Below the pieces are notes generated by a model. It made no database searches. It saw nothing but the letters and a program-made list of their open reading frames with translations, and had not been told where the DNA came from. This document shows, piece by piece, positions 1-14,200 of a stretch of DNA of 64,000 nt. The position numbers and the translations under genes are program-made. Where the stretch lies: assembly GCF_002078875.1 (NCBI RefSeq), contig NC_034422.1, forward strand, positions 2,538,923 through 2,602,922, in the 5' to 3' direction. How positions within the stretch are numbered: the first letter of the stretch is position 1; the number at the start of each line of letters is the position of its first letter. The stretch comes from Numida meleagris. Lineage: Eukaryota; Chordata; Aves; Galliformes; Numididae.

Positions 1-3000
1 GTCTTCACTTTGGGTCTGTAGGCAGCATTCTTGGACATCAGCCCAAATCAGAGCTTCCCAGCAGCACTAGTGGGAGACGTGTTAGCCTGGTCTCGTTGGA
101 GAGTTGCTCTTTTTTTGGAGAACTTTGTGCATGTTAGGAGTTTTCCCACTGGATGGATTTTTAAATGAAACCAGACCATATAAGCAAAGTGACATTTTAT
201 TTTCTCTGTAAGGTAACATTTTCCCTTACAGAAATGAAATTTGCTAAGGAAATACCGATTCAGGAATTGTCACAGTCATTTTGAGAATTGTTGAAGTTAC
301 AGGGGAAAGCGAGAACCGGTGAGAATGAGTCTTTCTTTCCTCTTCTTTTGAAAATTCACATCCAACCTTTCTTTTCTGGTGCAGATGCTTGTCTCACAGC
401 TCCTCTAAAAAGTGCCGTGCTGGGTGAAGGGTACCTTTTTAGCAACTGCTGAAATAAATGATAAAAAAGATTTTACTCTGGGTTTCTCTGCCTTGTCTTT
501 GAACTTTCCTAGGAAGGATGCAAACTACCTTCTTTGAAGCATCTTCATCCTGGTGTATATCAGCTCCACCCTAAAATGAGCTAAAACTCTATCATATGGT
601 CTCAGTGTAGGCTGTGGCAGGAAAGATGATGTAACCTCCCTTCAGCGTGGAGCCTGAGTTGTCAGGTCCTGGGATGTCTGTTCCCAGTCCATCCAAGCAA
701 CCTCAAACAACGGATCCAACTGGAAGGACCCTAGTGGTCTTGTAGGAGCGTTAGGACACAGATGAGCTGCTCACATTTCTAAATGATTGGTTGGGTGGGA
801 CCATCTCACAGGGTCTCACCCTCATACAAAAAGTATTTCGATCCATATTTGAGCAAGTGTTGCAAGTTGCTGTTAGGTTCATTCTCAGCCCTGCAACTCC
901 AAAACAGATATACAGAAACACTGACCTTACTTATCACAGCACAGCACAGTCCTTCAGCACTGACCCTTCGCTCAGCTTGAAACCTCAATAAGCAGGAAAG
1001 TAATTACTTAGAAAATCAGTTTTCCTGGATAACATGCCCTGTACTCCCGTCATTGTTTTAAAAGCGCAGGCGTTCTCTGTCTATTTCACTCAGCTCTGAG
1101 AAATAGATATTGAAGAAGAAAAATTAATCAGCCAAAGCTTTCAGTCCTGAAATCAGGGTTTCAGTCTTTTATTCCCAGAAGATTTTGCACACTTCATTAC
1201 TTCCAGTTTATATGTGAAATCACTGTATTAATTTTCACATCAGTTGTTCCATATTTGAGTCTCTTCTGTTTTGGAGAAACATAATCAAATATCAGATAAG
1301 ACTGAGCCAAAAGGTTAAAGTTAAACCTCAGCAAGTTCCTTGGACAAGTTTTGTAGCAGGGGTAGCTAGTGCACTCACTAAAGTAAGGAATTCTGAAAAG
1401 TATTTCTGGAAATTCAGCTATCAATCTTTCTAATGGAGATTAAGGAATGCCATCCCTGTGTTGCTGGGACAAGAGTTAGTTTTCTTTCAGCAATAGTGCC
1501 TCGATTTACCAAGGCTTTCCTCAGGTGTGTGTTCAAGTACTTACCAGAGTTACACTGGCGCTGAGTTGGACCAAATAAAGTTCAAGAACTCAAGGCATCG
1601 AGTAGTATTGAAATCTGATGCATGTAAGCAGCTGGCTCTCGAGAGCTGTGATTTTATTCTGAGCAGAAACCCTGCGGTTCAACAGTGCATAAACTGCACT
1701 GAGGGAGATGAGACGAGCAGCATGAGGAGGAGAGCGCCCGGCCCTTGCAGACGTGTACCAGCAGCACTGAGATGTTCTGGATACAGAAGCACCTCTCTGC
1801 AAATTATGAATTACATGCCCTAAAATGCAGAGACATCAATGTTGAACCGTGAACACTTACATGGCTCCCTGGGAACATGTGCTTTGAAGGCAGCGATGTA
1901 GGAGAGTGGGGCTTCCGCTTGATAGTCACGCTGCACTGATTTCTGATGGATGGATTTGCTAAAGCATTTGGCTGTGCTGTTGTGTTATGCTGGCCTATAG
2001 ACATACAATGCAATTTTGTGGCTTTTAAATTAGATGCCACTGTAATTATGGTGATGAAAAGAGGGAACGTGTGAATGCTATTGATGAAAAGGATCAGGAA
2101 GTCTGCACTAAGAACTGAAATTTGAAGGCACGCTTGATACCAAGTTACTAACTGTAAAAATGTAAGGTGTGTTTTCAAAAGCAAGGGGAGATCAGAAAAG
2201 TGAGCAGACTTTCTCGGAATCTCCTTAAGTTTGCTACAGGGTTAGTTTTCTAACCAGCATTCCACATGGTGAACTGCAACTATGTCCGGTTTTCAGGGCA
2301 TGCAAACTGATCCACAGTGGTGGTGTTTAGATCCACATCTCTTTTCAATGCTTTCTTAAGGCTGTTCATGAACAGAAAAACTGCACGTTCATTCAGCCCT
2401 TGCTGACACCGTCCCTCCTAAGGCTTCCTTTTACGCTGTCTTTTCAAACAGGGGGTTTGTTTTGCGATTCAGTGTGTTCTGTAGAAGAAAAGGCTAACAA
2501 CTAGTAGCACTGTGATTGGTTTTGTGTTTGGCATAACTGGATACTTACTCCTGGGTCTCCCAAGGGACCAAAGATTTTCAGTGGAATATATGTGTCCTGG
2601 TATCAGCGAGGATCAGAGCCCAGCTGCTGTAGTCCAAGTGACAAAAGGGATGTGGCCTTGAAGTGCAAACAGCAGTAAAGGAGTAGCAAGAATAAAGCGT
2701 CAGATTTTGTAAAGATTTCTGCTGCAGTTCAGTCAGTTCCTTTTCTTCCCCTGTGCTAACAGTCTGAAGTTTGGAGCAATTGATGTTTCCCAATTCAGCT
2801 TCTGTGGGCAATCCATTTTGCATGTTTGACATTTAGGATGTGAGATGTCTCTAACGTGAAGATTTAAATGAGGATGGTTATTTTGACATGCTGTGTCCAT
2901 CACGTCATTTTCCATTTGTGTTCCTGAGAACACACTGCCCAAAAACGTCCTTATCATCTGGCAACAAACTGTGTAACAAAGGATCCTGTTTCAGAGGGTT

Positions 3001-4629
3001 TCTAATGAATTTGACTATGCATTGAAACAGGCTGGATTTTTTCTGCATACAAAAGATAATGCTGCATTTTGGAACAGCAAGGAAGGTGCCTTTTCTCCTG
3101 AGCTCTGTCTGGCTCGTCTTCCCTCGTCTGCTGCGATTTTGATGGACCGCTCTGTTTGATTTCATGATCAGCAGCCACCAACACTGGAGTCATTAATCAG
3201 CCTCCCTCAGCCGAGCGTTGCACAGCTTTCTGCTTTATCTTCCTTCCGCAGCAGTGGTGCATTTCATTGTTGCATATGTTCTCACTTACTGCTCTAATAT
3301 GCCATAGCTTGGTACTGCAAGAAGTGTGTGTATGCGCGCACTGAGTCAGCCACTCCAGAAGGCATGTGTGTCTCACACATGGGTGCAGATGAGCACCTGA
3401 CATGCCCAGAGGCTGCCTGCTTTGGCTGCAGCCTGTGTGCCCATCTCACATGCAGTCAGACCTTGTGCCGGTCCGTCACCCCGATGGTGATGCAGCCACC
3501 TTTAGGTGTCTGATGGGCATCCTGCCTGTTCCGTAAACTCTACTCCTGCAGGCCCCCAGAATGTTATTCTGCATCCTTACTGCCCTGCTTTTCCTAGCCA
3601 AGCTTTCTGGGTTGCTTTATTTTCCAGTGCTGTTTCTTTCCAAAGGAGTTAACATACCTTCCCTTCATTAAGCTTGACAGTTTTTTTCCTGCAGCTCCTG
3701 AACACCAAATCTATCCTTGAGTTGTGTTCCTATGGCCTGGTGTGACTCTTTTATTGCAAAAGGCATGATGTGTAAAACTAAATGCTTATATAGGCTCCTC
3801 GACCTATCTGCCGGGCCAGGGTTGAGGTGCTGCTGAGGAACCTGAATTTCTGGCCAATGCACCCTGTCTGTGGTAGCCACCCCACAGCAGCGCTGCTCCT
3901 GGCCGCACGGTGCCCCTGCTCTGGTAGCAGCACGCTGTATCTTTCAGCAGTGTGAAATCATGCTATTCTGTGCTGCATTTTAAGATTTTAGCTGCAAAAG
4001 CCATTTTAATATGTTTCCTTTGTTAACTTTTTAGTGCTGCTGTTGATTATAATTGGAGCTTATAATATCTTCAGTTCTGTGAGAGCATATTCCACCGATC
4101 AATTAATTCTCTCAATACCTTTTGAGGTTAGCTAATAAATAATACACATCCAATTGCTATTCTGTGATACTTTCCTTCTAAAAATGTCACTGTTTTACTA
4201 CAAAGTCCTTGACTTAAGGAAAAAGGTCCTTTTGTAGGAAGCATCTGTGATGTGAGTTAATCTATTTTACTTTGCAGCCGTGAAGTGCAAAGGGCAGGCA
4301 CCTTCTCATTTGCCACCCCTTGGGGGGTGAGCAATGCTTAGGATGTGCTAACACAGTTGTTTTTGCTCATATATTCATTGCTGACTTTCCAGGAGAGCGC
4401 CAGATGCGCTGTTTTGAAAGTAGTAGATATATTGGATTTTTTAGATATCAGAGGAACCGGGTGGCGACAGCCAAGCAAGGGTCTCATGCTTTAGGAGGGG
4501 CAGGTTTTTTAAAGGTGTTTGCAATATGGCAGTGTTACACTGCAGTCCAGTATGAAATAAAACTTGAAGTGCATTTATAACTGAATGTCAGGCTTTTAAG
4601 CTGCTAAGGCAGATCTGAAACTTTTACCC

Positions 4630-4768
4630 AGTATTATTTGTGCTTCACAGATCGAGAAACAGAGGCAGGGGAGGTGATCTGCTGAAGATCAAATGAATGA
4701 CAGAGATGGGAGCAGAGTTGAGGTCTCCCGAGTCCCAGCACTGTTACTGGCTCACTGGGCTGTGCAAT
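4630..4768 (+). mobile_element. MIR-like ancient core-SINE relic
   Basis: CACAGATCGAGAAACAGAGGC, then GGGGAGGTGATCTGCTGAAG, GACAGAGATGGGAGCAGAGT, GAGGTCTCCCGAGTCCCAGC and CACTGGGCTGTGC follow the order of the MIR/core-SINE body (ACAGATGAGGAAACTGAGGC ... GGCAGAGC ... AGGTCTCCTGACTCC ... CCACTGGGCTATGC). Many substitutions indicate great age. Confidence 0.6.
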
Positions 4769-7473
4769 CATATTACACTTAGTTTACAATTGGATCAGTC
4801 AAAGCACGGGAAAGTTAAGGGCCCGGGCTAGATGAGGATGAAATGTCCCAAACTCTGCTTGAACCTGATAGAAGTGTTGACATGCACTGTTCAGAAAACT
4901 CAGCGTTGTGCTTCCTGGGCAGTTTCTTCCATTGCATCAGGATGTGACTGGGGCAAAGCCTCAGGCTTATTATGGCCAGCTTTCCATGCACTGATCACAC
5001 TCTTGTTCAGCTTCTGGGGAGGGAGCCAAGCTGAGGTGCAGATGTGCAGTGTCTATGGGAAGCCAAATTTAAGTGGAGATAACACTGACGGTGAAACTGT
5101 TTTAACTTGTGTCTCTGATGAGCGGGATATCATTCCTTCTGCCATTGCACAGCTATTGTTGCTCATTCCTGAAAACATTTTTTTTTCAGAATATGCCATG
5201 AGGGCTTGTGGAGTCTGCCTATTTGCATATATCAAATGAGAAAAAATAAAACCTAGAAGAGAGGGTGGGAGTTGCAAAGGCAGTCCTCGGTGGCATTTGT
5301 CTGTGAGTGATGATTATGTAGTTGCATCCAAAATGTATTTCCCATCCCCATTCAATTAACAGGTTGGTATTTTAATGGACAGAGCTGGCAGCTGCAAAAA
5401 TCCATCTCACGGGGAGAGAGATTGCAGCACCTGAGAGCAGTCTGCAAAGCCTACACGTTCCGCTCCTCATTAGGAACGAAGGGGAGCATCCTCAAGGGAG
5501 CATCCTACTGCTTTAAGGAGCAGCCTCTGGAGGATTTTTTTAGGGAGCTGGAAAGAAAGTGGGTCTAATCCCAAACTTGTAGCTCTATTTTGCAAAGCAG
5601 TGATGCTCTAGCATTCACCCAGTGAAGTCTGTTCTTAGCTTTATGCGCATTAGAAAGCAAATGAAGATAGTGGCTTGTGCTGCTTCTCCCCACTCCCTTC
5701 CCTTTTTGTCATGGGTAAAGCTTAAGAAATACCTTAATCCTCAAAAGCTTATTTATTTTCAGGGCTACTGCATTTTCTTTCTTTGGTCACACCATACTTT
5801 TATTTCAGTTTCCAGACCAAAATTATTCCTTGGTAGCTTAAAAATCATTTTTCAGTGATGCAGGATCTCAGCCTTTGTTTAGGCAAGTCTGTCTTCAGGC
5901 ATGACTCAAGGAATTGTAAGCAAGAATACACATTTTAGGAAATAATTTGTATTTATAAGTTCCATCCATCTCACAGAAGTCCCGGTCTGTAAGTATATGC
6001 ATAAAGAGAAGATGGACATTCCAGATTGTGGCACCCAGCCTCAATTTCCTTTGACCTTTTGGAACAAATGGGTGCAGGGAGATGACTGAGAGCCCCACTT
6101 CAGCCCAGGGTCATCTGTGAAAGCCAAATTCTTATCGTTGTAAACATCTTTGAATCTTGCCCTGCTAGCTCACAACCCATGGCGTGCATCTTACTCTAGG
6201 GTGGAATGTGAGCGTTAATCAAGCTATTCCAGCTTCTTTGTCAGAAACAGCGCTGATCAAATGTTGTTTTATCAACAGCTGCCTTTTTCAATTATGCAGA
6301 GAAAACATGAGAGGGATAGTGTGCACTGCAGGCTTGTAACAATCTGAGAGGTTGCAATGGCTTTCAAATAGGAAAAGTGCAAGGTAGAGACGCTGAAGCG
6401 GTACCAGTAATGTGAGTGCTACAGCAGAGTCCATTACAGTTAACTAATAGCAGTGCTTCAGCAAATGAACCTTCTCAAGGGTAGCAAATAGTTCCTGCCA
6501 TAGATTGGACAATGGTGGGATATGCATTAGGAGCAAAGAATTGTTTTATCTCACCATATCTTAGCCATTTTTTGGTAGCCTTTTTAACTTCCTTCCATAG
6601 AGATGGTGAACTCCTGATGAGAAAAAGGACCTCATGTGCTAGCACCTGCTGCTACCAATGGGATCCACCAATACCACAGTAAAAAGTGTTTTCATTTCCC
6701 CAGCCAGGACAATTTTTCATATGTGTATGAAATTGCTTTTTGAATATGTTTCTCAGATGTCACTGTAAGTGTCTTGTTTTCTAGATTTCTATACAAGTTG
6801 GAGAAACATGCAGGTATCTCAGGTTGGAGAGACTTCACCGTGATGGTATAGCACTAGTCAATTACAAAGCAGACTTCTTAAAATAGGTCTTGGGACCTTC
6901 CCATCATCTTTGTTTCTATGGGGCATTTTTATGGTGCATATACAAGCTTAGGTCATACATAGGACATTCTCTACTGGATTACAAAATTGAAAATTGGGAT
7001 GAACTAGAATTTTTCTTATGTCTTCTTACAATAGCACTGTTAGGAATAATGTTGCATCTGCCAGATGGTCCAAAATCACCTCCCTTTTAATGGAAGAGGG
7101 AGCACAGCTCATTCTTCTAGGTCAGCTGTAAAAGTATTCAGGTTACTGTACAATTTTCTAGGCTGCAGTTTCCCAGTTTCGTCAGTCTAGGCTGTCAGAA
7201 TCCCATTAAAATGGGGGCTCTGTCTCGAAGGCCTTGACCTGGGCCCTTTCTATAGTGACAAAACCTAGTTCCTACCTCGAATTGTAGGGAGTCAGATATT
7301 GTGACTAGTGCAGAGATGCAGAAAAAGTGTGGGCAGAGGAAACTAGCAAAAGTCACTAGATTGTATTTCATTGAAATAATGCTTGTGTTCATGTAGTAAA
7401 TGATCTCATTATTTGTTATGTAACAGAGCTCAGTGGCAGGTTTCATATTGATTTGTAAAGGAGAGCGAAGCCA

Positions 7474-7580
7474 CAGTTTTACCCATGAACTGGTGCTCAG
7501 AGAAAGGAAATAATTTCTCTGAAATCACCCAGTTGGTCAGTGGTGGATCTGAGGGCAGAGTCTCTTCATCTGAACATTTT
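7474..7580 (+). mobile_element. MIR-like ancient SINE relic
   Basis: TTTTACCCATGAACTGGTGC, CTCAGAGAAAGGAAATAATT, TCTGAAATCACCCAGTTGG and TCAGTGGTGGATCTGAGGGC follow the MIR order (TTTACAGATGAGGAAACTGA, CTCAGAGAGGTTAAGTAA, CCCAAGGTCACACAGCTGG, TAAGTGGCAGAGCTGGGAT). Diverged, + orientation. Confidence 0.5.
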
Positions 7581-8157
7581 TACAGACTTGCTTGAGAAAA
7601 AATAGGAATGTTAATAATGGAACAGCTTCACCAAGACTGAAATTCCTCTGTTAGAGTTGACTACAAGAAGTCCGAACTTCCTCCTGTGATTGATCCGTGG
7701 CTCTCATCACAGCTTTAATTTTAATATAAATTTTAATAAAGGGAGTTCTCATTTCTGAGAAATCTTTTGTTTTGCTGTGCATTAATCTTCAAATAAATCA
7801 TTGTCTGGTTCTTGTGCTGCTCAGGATGGTGGTGAACTTCAGCTCCAGCACCTGTTGTGTCTATAAACCAAAGGAGAAACTGTCCAATGTTTAACTTACT
7901 TGCAGGGTGTACTTAACCTCGCATCCCATGTGTTTATCATGGACAGCTGGTCCAAGTACGTCTGGCAGCGTGCTGGTTATTTGGGTGGCTCTGGTTCCAC
8001 AAGGTCCCCTGTCTGCTGGAGAATGGAAGTACAGGCTGGCAGATAAACTTTATAGACTATAGAACTAAGCAGTGTTTTGTGTGTGTCAATTTATTATGAA
8101 ATGGTTTCTGTAGTAGCTAATAAATGACCTCATTTTTTCTTTAATCTCTCTGTGCAG

Positions 8158-8275
8158 GACACCAGCCATGATTGGATGCTCGTTTGTAGTAGACCGAGAG
8201 TATTTTGGTGAGATTGGCTTGCTTGACCCTGGCATGGAGGTCTATGGAGGAGAAAACATTGAATTAGGCATGAGG
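8158..8275 (+). CDS. GALNT9: GALNT9 coding exon (YGGEN catalytic segment), 118 bp
   Basis: The acceptor is TGTGCAG ending at 8157 and the donor is AGG|GTGAGT at 8276. The exon opens with the third base of a split codon, then encodes 39 residues starting [13 protein letters not shown] and ending IELGMR. The segment corresponds to the family's conserved stretch leading to the WGGENxE motif, which contributes to the acceptor and nucleotide-sugar site. Here the Trp is Tyr (YGGEN, 8243-8257), as I recall for GALNT8, 9, 17 and 18. A 118 bp exon ending in phase 0 fits the family's exon structure. Reading past the donor adds 28 unrelated residues before a stop, so the open frame continuing to 8362 is intron read-through and not part of the mature coding sequence. 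Confidence 0.93.
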
Positions 8276-11200
8276 GTGAGTAAGAAAGAAGACACTTTGT
8301 GCAATGTTTATTTGCAAAGAAAAATGGGAGCCCGTGGCCCAACGGAATTGCTGCCTGACTGATAGGCTATTATGCTGAAGTAATTGTTACTGCAATGCTA
8401 TCTGGAACTGACATTCCCAGTAAATGGATGTTCCTGGCCTTACTGGCATTGCAGCAACTGATAACAGTCAGAAATATGGTTCATTGGTTCATTTTGTCAG
8501 TGTCTAAACCCAATGAGACAGATTCTTTGCCTTTCCCAGTAGCTCAGTTTGTGATAAGAGCTGTGCTAACAGGCCACGTGTGCTCACTGCACCCAGATGA
8601 TGATGCATGCATGTAGTCTTAGCAGATGCAGTGCCAACAGAAAACTGAGGCCAGGCTGGAAGAAATCAGTTACAGTGTTCTGTGTACTGCACATGATGAA
8701 TGGAGTGGTATTTTAAAAAGTTAAGAGTCTTCTTTACAGAATTAGTACTACGGGGTAGAGATATCCAATCCTGCTGGCCCCAAAGACTATGAGAATAATT
8801 TTGGAGAAGTCACAAAGTGCAAATCTTGAGGAAGGCGATGTTGGCAAATATCATGTACAGCAATCTCAGGAAAATGCACAGAAATCAGTATACTTTTGTG
8901 TGCATGCGTCTTCCCACCTGCCTCCACCCCCGTCAGCCCAGGGCACGAGGACTCCTGTGGGTGGAGAACTGAACACCTGGCTATCTGCACTAGTTAGGAA
9001 CTGGCTGAGCTGTGGGTGGGAGGGATTTGGGAAGATATTCTTACACAAAATGACACTTCACAGATGCTGAAAGAGTATGAAGGAGGGATGAATTTTGCCT
9101 GGTTCTTACGGCAGTGCTAGCATGGACAGATGGCTTCTGGACAGCATCAGGGCAGCCTGCGCTTCTGAGCCTATAAGAGGTTTGATACTCGTGATCCTTT
9201 GCCCTTGTTTTCAAGGTGCTCCTTTCCAGCAAGTTCTTCTCAAGTCCAAGGAACCTGCCATTGCTTAGCACTTGAAAATTAGGCTACTTAATGTTGCATG
9301 AACACAGTTTCCTCATTATAAAGCTTGCTGTTTAATTATTTTCCCCTTACTCTTTATTCCCTGTTTCACAGTAACACGTCCCTAGCGTGTGTAATGTGCT
9401 CATTAAAGCATATATTCTGCTCATGCTGAAACATTGAACATCAAATTAGTCCATCCTTTATCCGGCTCTTTTTTTCTGAAATGACTACAAACTCCTTCAC
9501 ACCAGTGGGCTGGGGGAGAAGGTCATTGTCACCAGCACTTGTTTCCACATACGGGTGTGTGTTTATTATTCCAGCATCACAAGAGGGATAGAGTTTTTAA
9601 TGGCACTGTGCAGCTACACTGCTTATACTTTAAGGTTCAGAATTCACACAGGGGACAGAAAAACTGCTACCACAAATCATCCAATTTTCCTTAAGAGGGT
9701 CAGGCTATTACCAGGATTGTGTGAGCTTTCCTTTATCATTGTGCAGGGCTTTCAGCTGTTTGAAACTTTTTCCACATGGCTGCTCCTAGAATAGATTGAA
9801 CGCTCTGGCAAAACTCTGGTGTGGCTGATGAATAAGTCTCCTAAGAAATCTGAAAGCTGTCGCTCTTCCTTAGATGAGAAGACCTTGCTGAGTACGATTA
9901 GGGCTCCTGGTAAACAGAGGCAAAGGTTTTAATAGGATTATGAAATGGCACTTGCTTGAAGAGCCAAGGATTTGAGTGGGTGAGGACAGATTCTCAGGGG
10001 TAGGGAATCTCTTGAAGTCTGTACACACTGAGAATGTAGAAACCAGCTCTCAGTCTTTGTACTTTGGAGTTTTTTGGTTGTAGTTTTTTTTTGTGTTTGT
10101 TTGGTTTCTTTCTTTCTTTCTGTATAAGGAATAATGAACCCTACTCCAAATGTTTGAGAAGAGCTTTGTGAGAGTACAGGAGTATGAGCAAGCTCGCTCT
10201 AAAATGAACTGTATAATGCAGTTTGTCCACAACACGCATCCATTCATCTACATTTTCAGCCTCAATCTAGCACAGTGAGTAAAGTGTGCACCTGCTAATC
10301 CATGAGTCCCGCACTGATCCCCTCCTTCGTCCTCTCTGAGGTGTCAGAAACCAGCAGCATGAAAATGCACAGGGACCTCCTCTCTTCCCTGAAGGATATT
10401 TATAAAATCACTGTGGATTTATAAAGATTTCTTTTAACTGCAGAATCTCAAAGTCAGTTGCAAAACTCCCTCCTTTCCCAAGGCTGATCCGCACAGGAGC
10501 AGCCATGGAACGTGGCCAGCTGCAAACTGGGGCCTGGGTCCTTGTGAGTGTGACTGGGCTCCAGTTGTGTCTCCCTGGAGTGTGGCCCTGCAGGGGAAAC
10601 TCTGGTAGTGGCAACATGGTGCAGTGCTGGAGGCTGCAAGATGAGCAGGGAGCAGAGGCAGAGGCAGAGCCTGTCCCCCACACCTGCATGGAGGATGTTG
10701 CTGCCCTGTGTGACTCTGCCTGTGTGGAGCAATGAAAGACAGAAAAGTATAAATGGATGAGTAAAGTGCAAGAAATAATGGTGGTGGGGAAGTGGTGGGA
10801 CGTGTTCAGCTGAAAACAGTCCCTCTTTTAAAAAGCTGTAACAGTAATCCTTTAAACTTCTTTGCAAATTATCATCATGTTATTACTAAAGGAAAAGGGA
10901 TTAGGCTCAGAGTGTCTGAATTAGATTACACTGCATCTAATGAACCTTCCTTTAAATAGTTTTCATAATGTGAACGGGGGAAAGGCAGTGCAACTAATGA
11001 GCTGATTTGGGAGGGTACTGTTCGATAACTCAGCTAATCCCCCTCAAATCTATTGTTTATTAAAAAAACCCATCATCTTGGGTATTCCACTATTGGCTTT
11101 TCTCTTTTCTAAATTCCAGAGATGGGAATATTTAGATAATTAACCTAAGCAGTTTTCTGTGTTGACTAAGCAGTGCATAAATGGACTGGGGCTACCACAT

Positions 11201-14200
11201 CTGTTGAAAATATCCAGGGCTTTGCAATTCTTTTTTTACCTCATATTAGTGTTTCTGTTTAAACCTACTGGTCAGAGCTGCGACGTTCTCCTGACAGCTT
11301 TGAAGTGAAGCCAGTGTCTGCCAGGCTGGGGAGATGCTGCTTTGGTTGAGAAAAGCAGCAGCCATTCCGGGAAACAGGAGGGAGTTGGTGTTGGAGTAGG
11401 AGTCGGACTCGATGATCCTTATGGGTCCCTTCCAACTCGAGATGTTCTGATTCTATGGTGAATTCTTCTCAGTGCTATTTCAAGGATTTAAAAAAAAATT
11501 ATAAAACCCAAAGCCTAATGACTTACACAACTGAGATATTTTAAGGAAGTCCAGCGTTTAAGAGGTTCTGGCCAGAGAAATCCATTAGAGGTGTCCATAG
11601 GTACTGGTGTGACAAGTTAGTTCTGTGGCTGATTCTCCAGCAGTGCTCAGCTGGATCCTCAAGGTTAGTTGTGACCACAGCTCGCGCAGACTTGTCACAT
11701 TTGGCATAGGCCAGTTTGGGCAACTGGTAGCATCATCCCCATGGGGACACACAGTACATGGGATCAAAAAGAATTGCATGAAATCAGAATACAAGTTCAG
11801 GTTATTTGCTCTCTCTGCTGCTGTGATTTCGTGGCTAGCGGTGGCCGAGCAGCCTAGCTGAAGGCAGGCCTGGGTTGTGTGCAAAGAATAGCAGTCCCAT
11901 CTCTGTCTTTGCAGAAATGCTGTTTGTACTGCTAAAAATCCTGATGCAGCTACACTGGAATTTCTCTACCAGGAAATAAAACCTGTTACCGAATGCACTT
12001 TCATACACAAGCAAATCGTACTTTCCAAATGTATGCGATCTGACCCAGCTTTGCTTTCCTTAAAAACAGATGAACTGTATTTTCTCTGAGCAGAAATGCT
12101 AATGGCAGGTTATTGAGTACTGAATTCCTGACCTGATTTTATTACTTTCAGCTAAGGAGATTTAGATTCCTTTGAGCAGTCAGTGTTTAAAACACAGATT
12201 CTGGGCTGGTATGCTGTAATAAAAATGTCACAAGATTTATGTATGGCAAATTTTAATTCTGAATTCTGGATGATGCTTTTTACCCTGGTGATTCACGAGG
12301 TCAGACTCCCTCTAGCCCTAGAGCTAAGAAGTAGGAATGCCATTCTAGAGAGTATTTCACAGTTTCATGGTATTTTTCCCACACGCTGTGGTAGAGTACA
12401 AATGAAAATTGCACAAAAACACAAGTTAATCAAAATGTTTATCTCAGTTAATCAAAAATGCTTCATTTATATTTTGACCTTTTCCAAGCTGCAATTTTTA
12501 GTACAAAGGAATTCCGGTTCATACGTGTTTTTTTTTTCTTTTAAAGAAAGCCTTTCCATTTGAAGACATTTAATTACTTAAACGGCTTCTAACATCTAAA
12601 TATTTCATTAACAATTTCTAACATCTGAAAATGCAGTTCACAATGTCCTTACACATTCCTATTCACAGTGGATTGCGATAAATCAGCATTTTCAGCGTGC
12701 AGTTAAATGCTATTAAAATGATTGTGACCAGTTATGCACTGAACTCTGCATTGCCTGAGCAAAATCCTATTAAGTGATGTAATCTACTGTTAGTCGAAGT
12801 TACCCCTTTGCATAGGTTGCAGAGATGTCTGTGATAAATCTCCCAGTCTCACCTCCCAGATAAGCCATGTAAGTAAAGGTGCCCTCTTTTCCATCTCCAG
12901 TTTAATTTAGCATTTTTATAGGCATTTCCAAAGGTAAAAGAATGTTAAGGTTGTAAAGTCAAGCACTAAGAAATCATGAAAGGATTGAATTCACGGTGTC
13001 TGGATTACATTAATTTGCAACTCCTTTTCCTCTTTAAAAGAGGGATTGGAAAAATCTATTCTATGATGGTGTGCATATATGATGAGCCAACTCCTCTGCT
13101 CGTCTGAACGTTCAATATCTTTTAATTCCTGCGGAGTTACATTGATTCAAACAGGATGAGATTAGGCTTGACATTTGTGTAAAGCAATAATGCATTCTGT
13201 CTGGAAAAGGAGACAGAGTTAGTTGTAAGAGGAGATGCTCTTGCAGACATTTTATCCCAGGCTGCTGAATCCCGGAGAGTCTGAAGCCACCACAAGTCAC
13301 CACCAAGCTGCTCAAAGACGGCCTTTGGCCCACAGCAAATCATTTGTGTCTTCCTTGCCAGAAATTTCTATGTTCTTAATTGTACTCGAAACGGAACGCA
13401 TAATCGTTTTTTTTCTGGGGAGAGAATCCATCTCCCTACCTGTCTGCTATGTCTTTGAACCAGATGGTGCCTTTTTTAATTATTATTATTAAATTGAAAA
13501 TAACTGTAACCTCAAATGGAAAACAATGTTTTCATCAGAACATAGTGCAATGGTGCTCTAGCATGAAATTGCCAGCAAACTACAGAACTAGAGCTTGTGA
13601 ATACTGTTAAAAACATTCTCTAAAGTGGGAGCATTGGAAATAGCTCAGAAAAGAGCATCTGGCCATTTGGCTTCAATATCACATCATGCTCCATCGAGTG
13701 TAACATTTTATGTTACAAACTCTTCCATGTACTAGAACATTATAAAAGCACAAGGCTGGAAATTTCAGAAACAGATCAGCAGCAAAAGAACTGAGAAAAG
13801 AAAATGCCTCCTTAGTCCTCGCTGCTTTCTTCTCAGCCATTTCCTGCAGGTCTCATCTAAGACAGGTTCTTCTGCGGCATCAAGCGTGAACTGAATGGAA
13901 GTGAGGAAAAATGCAGAGAAATTGCGAGTGCTAATTGTGCTGAGATTGAAATAGCTTTCCCCTGCCTAATGATGAGACTGAACCGAAAGCCTGGAGATGA
14001 GGTGCAGCTGGTCAGGAGCTTCCTGATACGGCCTGTTTTCTATTGAAAAGCAGAACTCATCCACGGCTCCAAATGTTCTCCAGGACCTTAAAGTTTTATG
14101 GTGGTCACTGAAAACCTGACTTGGGCTGCTGTGTATCCTGAGGTTCCTGACTCGGCCCTTAGCTGCATGCCCAGCACACCTGGAAAAAGGCTTCCTTGAA

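Larger units (their letters stand above)
1..8157 (+). other. GALNT9: 3' part of an upstream GALNT9 intron
   Basis: No exon of the transferase or other gene is recognised. The sequence is AT-rich with stops in all frames, and the short open frames (up to 135 codons at 4832-5239) have no domain or splice context. It contains two MIR-like SINE relics (4630-4768 and 7474-7580). It ends in a pyrimidine-rich tract and the acceptor at 8157. The exon carrying the DxH motif lies upstream of base 1. Confidence 0.8.

Noticed and set aside
4832..5239. 135-codon open frame on the + strand
   Set aside because: No known family, no start context of note and no compositional change at its borders; expected by chance in 64 kb.
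8276..8362. Extension of the 118 bp exon by 28 codons into the intron
   Set aside because: A strong GTGAGT donor sits at 8276 and the next exon continues the conserved protein exactly; the extension has no similarity to the family. An intron-retaining isoform is possible but unsupported.
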